Notes: generated from the sequence alone by a model not told the origin. Positions 1 to 6,405 are shown, numbered from the stretch's first letter. The stretch is 7,484 nt of DNA from Wenzhouxiangella sp. (GCA_018400355.1 JAGYMV010000032.1:1-7484), one strand, 5' to 3'. A program made the numbers and translations.

Positions 1-109
1 TGCCATCGTCCGCGTGCATGATGTGGGCGAGACGGTTGATGCGATAAAGGTGTGGGCGGCAGTGAGAAAGCAGAGCATAGAAATGACTCAAGCGGCATTG
101 GCGCCATAA
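1..109 (+). CDS. folP: Dihydropteroate synthase, C-terminal end (partial)
   Basis: This is the last part of a gene that begins before the window; the reading frame runs from base 2 to a TAA at 107-109. The 35 visible residues begin AIVRVHDVGETVDAIKVW. This is the typical end of dihydropteroate synthase, whose conserved R-x-H-D near the C-terminus belongs to the pterin/phosphate-binding site of the TIM barrel. The enzyme joins 6-hydroxymethyl-dihydropterin diphosphate to p-aminobenzoate in folate synthesis, in the cytoplasm. It lies directly upstream of glmM on the same strand, the usual folP-glmM order in gammaproteobacteria. The stop is 17 bases before the chosen glmM start, so the two are probably co-transcribed. 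The fragment is short, but the motif and the neighbour agree. Confidence 0.9.
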   Translation, partial: AIVRVHDVGETVDAIKVWAAVRKQSIEMTQAALAP

Positions 110-113
110 TAAT

Positions 114-122
114 GGGGGTGGG
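114..122 (+). promoter_or_regulatory. Ribosome binding site that sets the glmM start
   Basis: A G-rich run (GGGGGTGGG) ends four bases before the ATG at 127, with its first five G about eight bases away. It is the only Shine-Dalgarno-like sequence near the possible glmM starts. The in-frame ATG at 112 and the GTG at 52 have nothing comparable upstream. It therefore supports a protein beginning MKYFGTDG. Confidence 0.55.
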
Positions 123-126
123 CGAT

Positions 127-1476
127 ATGAAATATTTCGGGACAGATGGTGTGCGCGGTCGGGTCGGCGAATCGCCGATGACGGCTGAGTTTGTGTTGCA
201 ATTTGGGTGGGCAGTGGGAACTGTATTGGCTCAAGCCGGCCCGCAAAAACGCGTGGTGATAGGCAAAGATACGCGCATTTCAGGTTATTTGTTTGAATCG
301 GCACTCGAGGCGGGTTTATCGGCTGCTGGCGCAGACAGTATTTTGTTGGGCCCCATGCCAACACCCGCGGTGGCGCACCTGACCCACTCACTTGGCGCCG
401 CAGCAGGCATCGTGATCTCTGCCTCACACAACCCCTATTACGACAACGGCTTGAAATTGTTCTCAAGCCAAGGCGAAAAGCTGGCCGATGATTTGGTGGC
501 GGCCATCGAAGATCGCCTAGAAGCCGGTTTGGCGGGCGGCATGCGCATGGTTGAGCCCAGCAACCTGGGTCGAGCGGTTCGGATCGATGATGCGGTGGGT
601 CGATACATCGAATTTTGTAAATCCACGGTCGGACCGGCCACTTTGTTGACGGGGCTCAAATGTGTTCTCGACTGCGCGAATGGCGCCACCTACCGAATCG
701 CGCCTGAGGTGTTTCGTGAGTTGGGGGCCGAGGTGGTGACCATTCATGATCGGCCCGATGGCCTCAACATCAATGAGCAGTGTGGTTCAACCCATCCCCA
801 TGACCTGTCTGAGGCTGTGCTGGCTCATGGGGCGGATGTGGGCATGGCTTTTGATGGCGATGGGGATCGTGTGATTTTGGTTGATGGTGCTGGCCAAGTC
901 GTCGATGGTGATCAAATCATCTATCTGCTGGCTCGGGCCTTCAAAAGATCCGGTCGCCTGCAAGGTGGTGTGGTGGGCACCGTGATGACCAACTTGGGCC
1001 TGGAGCAGGCATTGGCAGCCGATGACATCCCATTTGAGCGGACCGCCGTGGGCGACCGATACGTGCACGAATGCTTGCGCAGGCGTGGCTGGGCTTTAGG
1101 GGGTGAAGCGTCGGGCCATATCTTGTGCCTGGATCGTTCGCAGACCGGCTGCGGCATTGTCAGTGCTTTGCAGGTCTGCGAGCAGATCATTCACCAACAC
1201 CGCCCATTGGGCGAGTTGGTGGCGGATATGACCCGTTATCCCCAGACCATGGTCAATGTGCCGGTCAGTGCCCGGGTCGATGGTGAACGCTTGAAGACAC
1301 CAGCGATTGAGTCCGCTCTCAAAGAAGTGGAGGCTGCTTTGGGGGATTCGGGTCGGGTGGTGTTGCGTCCTTCGGGCACTGAACCCCTGGTGCGCGTCAT
1401 GATTGAGGGCAGTGATCAGGCTCAGGTGCAAAGCTTGACCGAGGGTTTGGCTGAGGTGGTTAGACAGGCGCTCTAG
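127..1476 (+). CDS. glmM: Phosphoglucosamine mutase
   Basis: GlmM interconverts glucosamine-6-phosphate and glucosamine-1-phosphate, the step before UDP-GlcNAc for peptidoglycan and lipopolysaccharide, in the cytoplasm. The 449-residue product is of normal family length. It opens with KYFGTDGVRG. The active-site loop SASHNP is at about 98-103, with S100 as the phosphoserine. The metal loop DGDGDR is at 243-248, the sugar-binding GEASGH at 326-331 and the phosphate-binding RPSGTEP at 414-420, so all four domains are present. I chose the ATG at 127 because of the G-rich ribosome site and because relatives begin only a few residues before KYFGTDG. A frame-consistent extension back to 52 overlaps folP. 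One oddity is that the well-conserved T-G-D-G after the sugar-binding loop reads T-G-C-G here (Cys342). The gene follows folP and ends inside the stop region of the convergent xseA. Confidence 0.97.
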   Translation: MKYFGTDGVRGRVGESPMTAEFVLQFGWAVGTVLAQAGPQKRVVIGKDTRISGYLFESALEAGLSAAGADSILLGPMPTPAVAHLTHSLGAAAGIVISASHNPYYDNGLKLFSSQGEKLADDLVAAIEDRLEAGLAGGMRMVEPSNLGRAVRIDDAVGRYIEFCKSTVGPATLLTGLKCVLDCANGATYRIAPEVFRELGAEVVTIHDRPDGLNINEQCGSTHPHDLSEAVLAHGADVGMAFDGDGDRVILVDGAGQVVDGDQIIYLLARAFKRSGRLQGGVVGTVMTNLGLEQALAADDIPFERTAVGDRYVHECLRRRGWALGGEASGHILCLDRSQTGCGIVSALQVCEQIIHQHRPLGELVADMTRYPQTMVNVPVSARVDGERLKTPAIESALKEVEAALGDSGRVVLRPSGTEPLVRVMIEGSDQAQVQSLTEGLAEVVRQAL

Positions 1477-2705
1477 GTGTTTTCAGGGGCGCGAGCTTGC
1501 ACAGATTCTACAGAAGAGATCACTTCAATTTCCTCTAGTAATATTTTGATTTTACTGCCTTTAGGTGGTGGATTCTTGGCGTCGAGTCCGTCTCCATTGG
1601 CATCTTGCACAATGGCATAGCCCCGATCCAGTACGCTCAGTGGGCTCAAGCTATTGAGGGTTCTGGCCAGCGAGCTGAGCCGTTCTGTCGGCTGGTTGAG
1701 ACGGTGTTGGGTGGCCAGCTTCAGGCGTCTGGTGAGCTCTTCAAGACGCTCTTTGCTCTTTTCTAAAGTGGTCACGGGGTGCAGGCGCAATAGGCGCTGC
1801 TCCATCAGATCAATGCTTTGCCCATGTTGGTTGAGCAACCGGAGCATGCTGCGTTCCATGACCTCCGCAAGCCCTTTGAGCATTTTTTCCAGCTCGACTT
1901 CATCTGGCGTGGCCAGCACCGCGGCAGCGGTCGGGGTGGCAGCCCGATGGTCGGCCACAAAATCAACGATGGTGGTGTCGGTTTCGTGGCCCACGCCTGA
2001 GATCACTGGAAGGCGAAGTGCGGCAACGGTTCTGGCCAGCGACTCATCGTTGAAAGCCCACAGGTCTTCAATGGAACCACCCCCTCGGGCGAGAATGATC
2101 AGGTCATTGTCTGGCGCCTCATCGGCCCTTAAGAGGGCCTTGATCAGACTGGCTGGTGCTTGATCCCCTTGAACCAGTGATGGGTATAGCTCGGTGGTAG
2201 CAATCGGCCAACGTCTGGCCAGTGTTTGTTTGATGTCACGCAAGGCAGCGCCTGACCCTGAGGTCACGATGGCGATGCGCTTGGGCCACTTGGGCAATGG
2301 CTTTTTCAGCGCCAGATCAAACAGACCCTCGGCGCTGAGCTTGGCTTTTAATGCTTCGAAGGCGGCGTGCAGTGCGCCGAGGCCGGCGCCAAGCACATCG
2401 CTGGCAATCAGCTGATAATCCCCGCGCGGGGCATAGAGGCTGAGTTGGCCCCGCACCAGCACTTCGTCGCCATTGCTCGGTTGAATCGTGAGTCTTGTCG
2501 CCTGCGGTTTGAATAAGGCACAGCGGATCTGCGCTCGACCATCTTTCAGGCTGAAATAGAGGTGACCCGAGGCCGGGCAAGCCAAGTTTGAGATTTCACC
2601 TTGGATCCAAATGCGACCGAAGCCCGCTTCGATGTGTCGCTTGGCCTCCTGATTGAGCTCGCTGGGCGTATAGATATGTGTTTCTGGGCCCGGTTGGTCG
2701 ATCAT
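1473..2705 (-). CDS. xseA: Exodeoxyribonuclease VII large subunit
   Basis: XseA with several copies of XseB forms exonuclease VII, which degrades single-stranded DNA from both ends into oligonucleotides and acts in repair and recombination. The 410-residue product has the N-terminal OB fold (about 10-105, with GEISNL and SGHLYFSLKD). The catalytic domain shows RD at 156-157, RGGGSIEDLW at 207-216 and GVGHETD at 237-243. D157, R207, H240 and D243 sit where catalytic residues have been proposed in the E. coli enzyme. A helical stretch likely to form the coiled coil that carries XseB spans about 265-350, and the conserved LSPLSVLDRGYAI is at 353-365. Small departures are TSGSGAA where TS-x-TGAA is usual, and Val263 where Glu normally follows PTAAA. 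The ATG overlaps the aguB stop as ATGA, so translation is probably coupled. xseB is not in the window. Confidence 0.96.
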   Translation of the reverse strand: MIDQPGPETHIYTPSELNQEAKRHIEAGFGRIWIQGEISNLACPASGHLYFSLKDGRAQIRCALFKPQATRLTIQPSNGDEVLVRGQLSLYAPRGDYQLIASDVLGAGLGALHAAFEALKAKLSAEGLFDLALKKPLPKWPKRIAIVTSGSGAALRDIKQTLARRWPIATTELYPSLVQGDQAPASLIKALLRADEAPDNDLIILARGGGSIEDLWAFNDESLARTVAALRLPVISGVGHETDTTIVDFVADHRAATPTAAAVLATPDEVELEKMLKGLAEVMERSMLRLLNQHGQSIDLMEQRLLRLHPVTTLEKSKERLEELTRRLKLATQHRLNQPTERLSSLARTLNSLSPLSVLDRGYAIVQDANGDGLDAKNPPPKGSKIKILLEEIEVISSVESVQARAPENT

Positions 2706-3595
2706 GACTCATCGCTTAATGAACGAGACAAAAGCCCTTCGTAGGCATCCACGCGACGGTCTCTGAGAAAAGGCCAGGCGCGCCGAACCTGGTCCGTGCG
2801 AGCGATGTCGACAGTGCCCATGAGCAAAGTGGCCTGATCGTTGGCCTCAGCAATCAGCTCACCTTGTTGGCCAGCGATCAGGCTGTGCCCCCAGAAATGG
2901 GCGGGATGGTGTCCACCATCTGGGTCATGCTCATATCCAATGCGATTACAGGCCACCACAGGCAGGCCATTGGCAATGGCATGGGCTTGATGCATGATGC
3001 GCCAAGCGTCGAGTTGACGGGCTTGTTCGTCGGCGGTGTCAGTTGGGTCCCAGCCAATGGCGGTGGGATAAATCAGTACCTCGGCACCCGCCAAAGCCAT
3101 CAATCGCGCCGCCTCTGGAAACCATTGATCCCAGCACACCAATACACCCAGTCGCCCCACGGATGTGTCGATGGGCTCAAACCCGAGATCACCTGGTGCG
3201 AAATAGTATTTTTCGTTGTAGCCTGGGTCATCGGGAATGTGCATCTTGCGGTAGTGCCCGGCCATGGCGCCTGTTTTTTCAACGACAATGGCGGTGTTCG
3301 ATGCCAGCCCGGCTTGGCGGGCTTCAAAGATGCTGCCCACCACGACCACATCGTGTTCTTTTGCGCTGTTCGAGAGCGCCTGAAAGGTGGGGCCATCGAG
3401 TGGCTCTGCTTGGTCGAAGAAGCGGGCTTGTTGGGACTTGCAAAAATAGGGCGTTCGGTGCAGTTCGGGTAACACGACCAAATCGGCACCTGCAAATGCG
3501 GCCTGCCCAATCAACTCCAGGCTGGTCTCTAGGTTTTTTTGTGCATCATCGCCCATGGCGTGCTGTGCAAGGACAATTTTTAGTGTCTGTGACAT
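2702..3595 (-). CDS. aguB: N-carbamoylputrescine amidase
   Basis: AguB hydrolyses N-carbamoylputrescine to putrescine, CO2 and ammonia, the second step of agmatine catabolism, in the cytoplasm. The 297-residue product is a nitrilase-superfamily enzyme with the full Glu-Lys-Cys triad: E44 in LPELH, K117 in YRKMHIPDDPGY and C154 in VCWDQWFPEAAR. RTPYFC just after the first motif and WPFLRDRRVDAYE near the end are typical of the AguB branch rather than of other carbon-nitrogen hydrolases. The start at 3595 was preferred because TAGGAG sits five bases upstream. An upstream ATG at 3673 would overlap aguA by 70 bases and adds residues with no family match. The gene lies eight bases after aguA and overlaps xseA by four, so it is the middle gene of a tight unit. 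Confidence 0.96.
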   Translation of the reverse strand: MSQTLKIVLAQHAMGDDAQKNLETSLELIGQAAFAGADLVVLPELHRTPYFCKSQQARFFDQAEPLDGPTFQALSNSAKEHDVVVVGSIFEARQAGLASNTAIVVEKTGAMAGHYRKMHIPDDPGYNEKYYFAPGDLGFEPIDTSVGRLGVLVCWDQWFPEAARLMALAGAEVLIYPTAIGWDPTDTADEQARQLDAWRIMHQAHAIANGLPVVACNRIGYEHDPDGGHHPAHFWGHSLIAGQQGELIAEANDQATLLMGTVDIARTDQVRRAWPFLRDRRVDAYEGLLSRSLSDES

Positions 3596-3600
3596 GACAT

Positions 3601-3606
3601 CTCCTA
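3601..3606 (-). promoter_or_regulatory. aguB ribosome binding site overlapping the aguA stop codon
   Basis: On the minus strand the aguA stop TAG is also the first half of TAGGAG, a good Shine-Dalgarno sequence. It is followed five bases later by the aguB ATG at 3595. Ribosomes ending aguA would cover this site, which favours coupled synthesis of the two enzymes. Confidence 0.75.
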
Positions 3607-4677
3607 CTCCAATACCCGGGCGTTGGGTTGGGCTGAGTTTTGTGCAATGGCAGGGAAGTGCATGGTCGCACAATGCGGGCCACCAAATTGGGTGATCAAG
3701 TGGCGAGAGAGAATCGGCACGATCTGACGGTCGGGCAGGGCCCTCGACAACACCGCCAAGGCCGCCTCATCACTGGCAAGCCCATAGACAGGGACCAAGC
3801 ATGCATGGTTGATCAAAACAAAATTCACGTAGTTCATGGGCCAGCTGGTTGTGTGATCGGCTGCTGGTAAAACAACCACTTTGGCGACATGATGGTGTCC
3901 ATCGCTGCCAATCACTTTGAGTTCGCTGACTTGTTTCATTAGCTGATGGTTGAGCGTCTCATCGCTCAGTGTTTGCACCACCACGGTGTGGCTGTCGATA
4001 AAGCGCACCAGAGTGTCAATGTGGCCATCGGTGTCATCGCCTGCATGCGGTGGGACATCAATGCCGATGATCTCTTGGGCAGACAGCTCGGTTTTGAGCC
4101 TTTCGATCAATTCGGCTCGCTGCATTTTTGGGTGTCGGGTGTGCAGACAGTGCCAGTTGACCAAAATGGTGCCTTGACCATTCGATTCGATGGCGCCACC
4201 TTCGAGCACAAAGTCGGCAGAGCGAACTTCCATGGGACCCACCAGCGAGTCGAACTCAGGCATTGTGGTGAGCTTGGTGGTGACCTCATTGTCTTGGCTG
4301 TTGGCGTATCCTTTTCCCCAAGCGCTGAATTGAAAGTCCACCAAGTGCAGCATGGTCTCAGAGGTTAAGCCAATGGGCCCGAAGTCTCGACACCAAGTGT
4401 CATCAAATGGAATGCGCACTTGAACGAGTTTGGGGTGGGCGGCGAGACCTGCCGGCAATGGGTCTGGGTCACTCGGGTCTCGTAGCAAGATCACCGATTG
4501 GTGAGCCAATGTGGCTTCCATCAGGGTTTTTATTTCCTCACGGACTTGAGTCAAGCAAGGCGCCCAGTCGGTGGCTTGATGGGGCCATGCAACGAGCAGT
4601 GCAGTCTGCGTTTCAAACTCGCCTGGTAGGCGTTTGATGCCCTGATTGCTTGGATGATTGACGACGCTTTGACCCAT
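3604..4677 (-). CDS. aguA: Agmatine deiminase
   Basis: AguA converts agmatine to N-carbamoylputrescine and ammonia, the step before AguB. The 357-residue product is a peptidyl-arginine-deiminase-type (PAD_porph) guanidino hydrolase. It shows LLVAWPH near the N-terminus (28-33), DTWCRDFGP (93-101), FSAWGKGY (117-124), LEGGAIES (158-165), GDDTDGHID with H219 and D221 (213-221), and a nucleophile at C336 in FGGPHCATMHFP. The cysteine loop is shorter than the GGGNIHC of plant and Pseudomonas AguA. It resembles the divergent proteobacterial COG2957 branch, so family membership is firm. Agmatine as substrate rests on the adjacent aguB. The ATG at 4677 is the only reasonable start, because the in-frame TAA lies just upstream with no other start between. 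No Shine-Dalgarno sequence precedes it, and an extended -10 box lies seven bases upstream. Confidence 0.93.
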   Translation of the reverse strand: MGQSVVNHPSNQGIKRLPGEFETQTALLVAWPHQATDWAPCLTQVREEIKTLMEATLAHQSVILLRDPSDPDPLPAGLAAHPKLVQVRIPFDDTWCRDFGPIGLTSETMLHLVDFQFSAWGKGYANSQDNEVTTKLTTMPEFDSLVGPMEVRSADFVLEGGAIESNGQGTILVNWHCLHTRHPKMQRAELIERLKTELSAQEIIGIDVPPHAGDDTDGHIDTLVRFIDSHTVVVQTLSDETLNHQLMKQVSELKVIGSDGHHHVAKVVVLPAADHTTSWPMNYVNFVLINHACLVPVYGLASDEAALAVLSRALPDRQIVPILSRHLITQFGGPHCATMHFPAIAQNSAQPNARVLE

Positions 4678-4684
4678 GAATGAG

Positions 4685-4693
4685 AGTATATCA
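4685..4693 (-). promoter_or_regulatory. Extended -10 promoter of aguA-aguB-xseA
   Basis: The minus strand reads TGATATACT: a TG-n extension followed by TATACT, five of six matches to the sigma-70 -10 consensus. No good -35 lies 16-18 bases upstream, as is common for extended -10 promoters. Only seven bases separate the box from the aguA ATG, so transcription should begin at or within a base or two of the start codon. This is inferred from sequence alone. Confidence 0.5.
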
Positions 4694-4696
4694 GGG

Positions 4697-4718
4697 CACT
4701 CAAGCGCTTAGGCGAGTG
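4697..4718. repeat. Inverted repeat in the aguA/SDR spacer
   Basis: CACTC at 4697-4701 is mirrored by GAGTG at 4714-4718, with a perfect palindrome AAGCGCTT (4702-4709) inside, off centre. It lies directly upstream of the aguA -10 box, where a regulator could bind. The arms are only five bases long, so chance is a real possibility. Confidence 0.25.
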
Positions 4719-4747
4719 GTCGAGACCTTGCAACGAGACTGACCATG

Positions 4748-4753
4748 TAAAAT
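4748..4753 (+). promoter_or_regulatory. Possible -10 box for the dehydrogenase gene
   Basis: TAAAAT matches five of six positions of the -10 consensus and lies about 50 bases before the start codon. The best -35-like sequence, TTGCAA at 4728-4733, is only 14 bases away, which is too close. A second -10 candidate, TTTAAT at 4767-4772, also lacks a -35. A promoter is expected here because the gene upstream is divergent, but its exact place is uncertain. Confidence 0.25.
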
Positions 4754-4790
4754 GATGCCTGATCGTTTTAATTCGCTTCAATCTTTATAT

Positions 4791-4794
4791 GAGG
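4791..4794 (+). promoter_or_regulatory. Ribosome binding site that sets the dehydrogenase start
   Basis: GAGG lies nine bases before the ATG at 4804. The in-frame ATG at 4789 has no such site and would itself overlap this one. The site therefore favours a protein that begins MSTVLITGANRGIG, with the dinucleotide fold right at the N-terminus as is usual in this family. Confidence 0.6.
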
Positions 4795-4803
4795 GCAAAA
4801 CCA

Positions 4804-5475
4804 ATGAGTACCGTATTGATCACTGGTGCAAACAGAGGCATTGGCTTGGAGATGGCCAAACAATATCAGGCAGCAGGCCACCAAGTCATCGCGGTGTGCC
4901 GTCAGTCTTCAGATGAATTGCAGAGCATCCAAGGCATTCGAGTTGAGCTCGGCATTGATGTGACCCAAGTAGCTGACTTGATTGACTTGGCTCACCGTCT
5001 TGAGGGCACCCAGCTCGATGTGCTGATCAATAACGCAGGCCTTTTGGTGGGTACGTCTCTTGAGGACATTGAACAAGAACTGGAGGCTTATAGGCGCCAG
5101 TTTGAAATTAATACATTGGCGCCTTTGCGTGTCACCGCAGCACTTTTGGGTCTATTGAAAGCGGGATCCAAAGTCGTCATCATCACTTCCCGAATGGGTT
5201 CTGTGGCGGACAACACATCGGGCGGGCAGTTTGCTTACCGAATCTCTAAGGCTGGGGTAAACAGTGCCGGTGTCTCTTTGGCACACGAGCTAAAGCCAAA
5301 GGGCATTGCGGTCGGTTTGTTGCATCCGGGTTATGTGAGAACTGGGATGACCAAGCACACCGGCCACATTGACCCCGACGAGGCGGCCGCCCAATTGATT
5401 GAACGAATTGAAGAACTTGATTTGGCCAACACGGGCTCATTCCGTCACGCCAACGGTGAACCCTTGCCTTGGTGA
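4804..5475 (+). CDS. Short-chain dehydrogenase/reductase, C-factor/sniffer-like
   Basis: This is a 223-residue classical-type SDR that should reduce or oxidise a carbonyl/alcohol with NAD(P)H; the substrate cannot be read from sequence. The Rossmann motif TGANRGIG is at 7-14, NNAG at 76-79, the catalytic Y-x-x-x-K at Y145 and K149, and HPGYVRTGM at 174-182. The catalytic serine is S133 or S129 in TSRMGS. The SRMGS block, the DNTSGG before the tyrosine and the short length resemble the C-factor (CsgA)/sniffer-like branch. Arg11 and Arg33 may favour NADPH, but this is inference. It is divergent from aguA, and its last 31 bases overlap the end of rsgA on the other strand, so it appears to be a single-gene unit. 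Nothing links it to polyamine metabolism apart from position. Confidence 0.9.
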   Translation: MSTVLITGANRGIGLEMAKQYQAAGHQVIAVCRQSSDELQSIQGIRVELGIDVTQVADLIDLAHRLEGTQLDVLINNAGLLVGTSLEDIEQELEAYRRQFEINTLAPLRVTAALLGLLKAGSKVVIITSRMGSVADNTSGGQFAYRISKAGVNSAGVSLAHELKPKGIAVGLLHPGYVRTGMTKHTGHIDPDEAAAQLIERIEELDLANTGSFRHANGEPLPW

Positions 5476-6359
5476 TGGTCGAGTTTGTGATAGCGGGCTT
5501 GTTCTGCCAAAAGGCGGCGCCAGGCGTCCAAACGGCTGGCCTTGATTTGCCCCAGAGCGGCGGCTTCGATCAGCGCGCAACCGGGTTCGTGATCATGGGT
5601 GCAATCTCTGAAACGGCATTGCCCTAGGAACGGGCGAAACTCAACAAAAGACGCGGCCAGATCAGCAATTGGAATTTGCCAGAGGCCGTATTCCCAGACC
5701 CCGGGCGAGTCCACCAAATAACCCCCTTGGGGCAGTGGGTAGAGGCGCGTTGTGGTGGTGGTGTGTTTGCCTTTGCCTGTGGCTTGAGAGAGCTGGCCAA
5801 TCAAACTCTGTACGCTTGGGATGAGGCGATTGAGAATGGAGGACTTGCCCACTCCCGATTGGCCCGCCAGAATGCTTGTTTGGTCTTTAATCTGCTCGGC
5901 CAAGGTCTTGAGCGATGCCTCATCTTTTGTGTTGGTTTCTATCGCAGAGTAACCCAATGACTTGAGGTCCTCGAGATAGTCAAAGGGCGCGCTGTCAGGG
6001 ATCCCCAGATCGGTTTTGTTGAGCACAAAAATGGGCTGGATGTGCTGTTGTTCGGCCATGGCCAGATAGCGTGTCATCAAATCCAGGCTGGGCTCTGGTT
6101 CGGGTGCAATCACGATGAGGAGCTGATCAATGTTGGCGGCAGTGGGTTTAAAGCGGCCCTTGTGATCGCCACGTCCAAATGTGTTTGTGCGCGGGCAAAT
6201 GGCCGTTAAGCGATTGGATTCATCGAGCTCGATCCAATCACCTGCCAATGGCCTTTCCAATGAGCGATTGAAATAAAAATGAGACAGCAAGCCATCGGGC
6301 ATTAAAGCCGTTCCGTGGTCGGAGTGGGTGACTAGGACACGCGATGGCTCTGTCTTCAT
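5445..6359 (-). CDS. rsgA: Small ribosomal subunit biogenesis GTPase RsgA
   Basis: RsgA is a GTPase that binds the 30S subunit late in assembly, checks the decoding site and promotes release of RbfA. The 304-residue product has the circularly permuted G-motif order of the family: NKTD (G4, 114-117) comes before GQSGVGKS (G1, 166-173), the threonine-rich GKHTTTTTR (G2, 197-205) and DSPG (G3, 217-220). An N-terminal OB fold covers about 1-75. A zinc site follows the GTPase domain with C248, C253, H255 and C261. It is shorter than the roughly 350-residue E. coli protein, mainly at the N-terminus. The ATG at 6359 is the only start after an upstream in-frame TGA, and it has no clear Shine-Dalgarno sequence. 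Divergence from orn is the usual gammaproteobacterial arrangement. Confidence 0.96.
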   Translation of the reverse strand: MKTEPSRVLVTHSDHGTALMPDGLLSHFYFNRSLERPLAGDWIELDESNRLTAICPRTNTFGRGDHKGRFKPTAANIDQLLIVIAPEPEPSLDLMTRYLAMAEQQHIQPIFVLNKTDLGIPDSAPFDYLEDLKSLGYSAIETNTKDEASLKTLAEQIKDQTSILAGQSGVGKSSILNRLIPSVQSLIGQLSQATGKGKHTTTTTRLYPLPQGGYLVDSPGVWEYGLWQIPIADLAASFVEFRPFLGQCRFRDCTHDHEPGCALIEAAALGQIKASRLDAWRRLLAEQARYHKLDHHQGKGSPLA

Positions 6360-6383
6360 AAAATAGGGCCGTGCTGATATAGT
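6355..6383 (+). promoter_or_regulatory. Candidate sigma-70 promoter of orn
   Basis: TTCATA (6355-6360, four of six to TTGACA) is followed after 17 bases by TATAGT (6378-6383, five of six to TATAAT). Transcription would begin near 6390, giving a leader of about 20 bases. The -35 covers the rsgA start codon, and the -10 overlaps the candidate rsgA -10 on the other strand. Confidence 0.45.
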
Positions 6384-6405
6384 GAGCGCATATCAATGGG
6401 CTCAA
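6376..6405 (-). promoter_or_regulatory. Candidate sigma-70 promoter of rsgA
   Basis: On the minus strand TTGAGC (6405-6400) is followed after 18 bases by TATATC (6381-6376). The predicted start of transcription is near 6369, leaving a leader of only about ten bases before the rsgA ATG. Both boxes are imperfect, so this is a weaker prediction than the orn promoter. Confidence 0.3.

Noticed and set aside
52..126. A GTG or upstream ATG start for glmM (52 or 112)
   Set aside because: The extension lies mostly within folP in another frame, adds residues not found in GlmM, and has no ribosome site, unlike the ATG at 127.
1535..1562. An AT-rich stretch with AGTAA/TTACT arms, considered as a terminator for glmM
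   Set aside because: The stem is five AT-rich pairs with a long loop and no following T run, and the sequence is explained by the Lys/Ile codons of the xseA tail.
1654..2163. A 169-codon plus-strand open frame, rich in Ser and Arg
   Set aside because: It mirrors the xseA coding strand. The composition is typical of a shadow frame, and no motif is visible.
2864..3597. Two long plus-strand open frames (202 and 184 codons) across aguB
   Set aside because: Both are antisense to aguB, which has all its catalytic residues. Their products show no family pattern and no ribosome site.
3596..3673. An upstream start for aguB at 3673
   Set aside because: It would overlap aguA by 70 bases and adds 26 residues with no family match. 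The ATG at 3595 has TAGGAG at good spacing.
4678..4803. A small gene or RNA in the longest spacer
   Set aside because: No open frame with a start and ribosome site, and no stable hairpin followed by a T run, could be found. It reads as a divergent promoter region.
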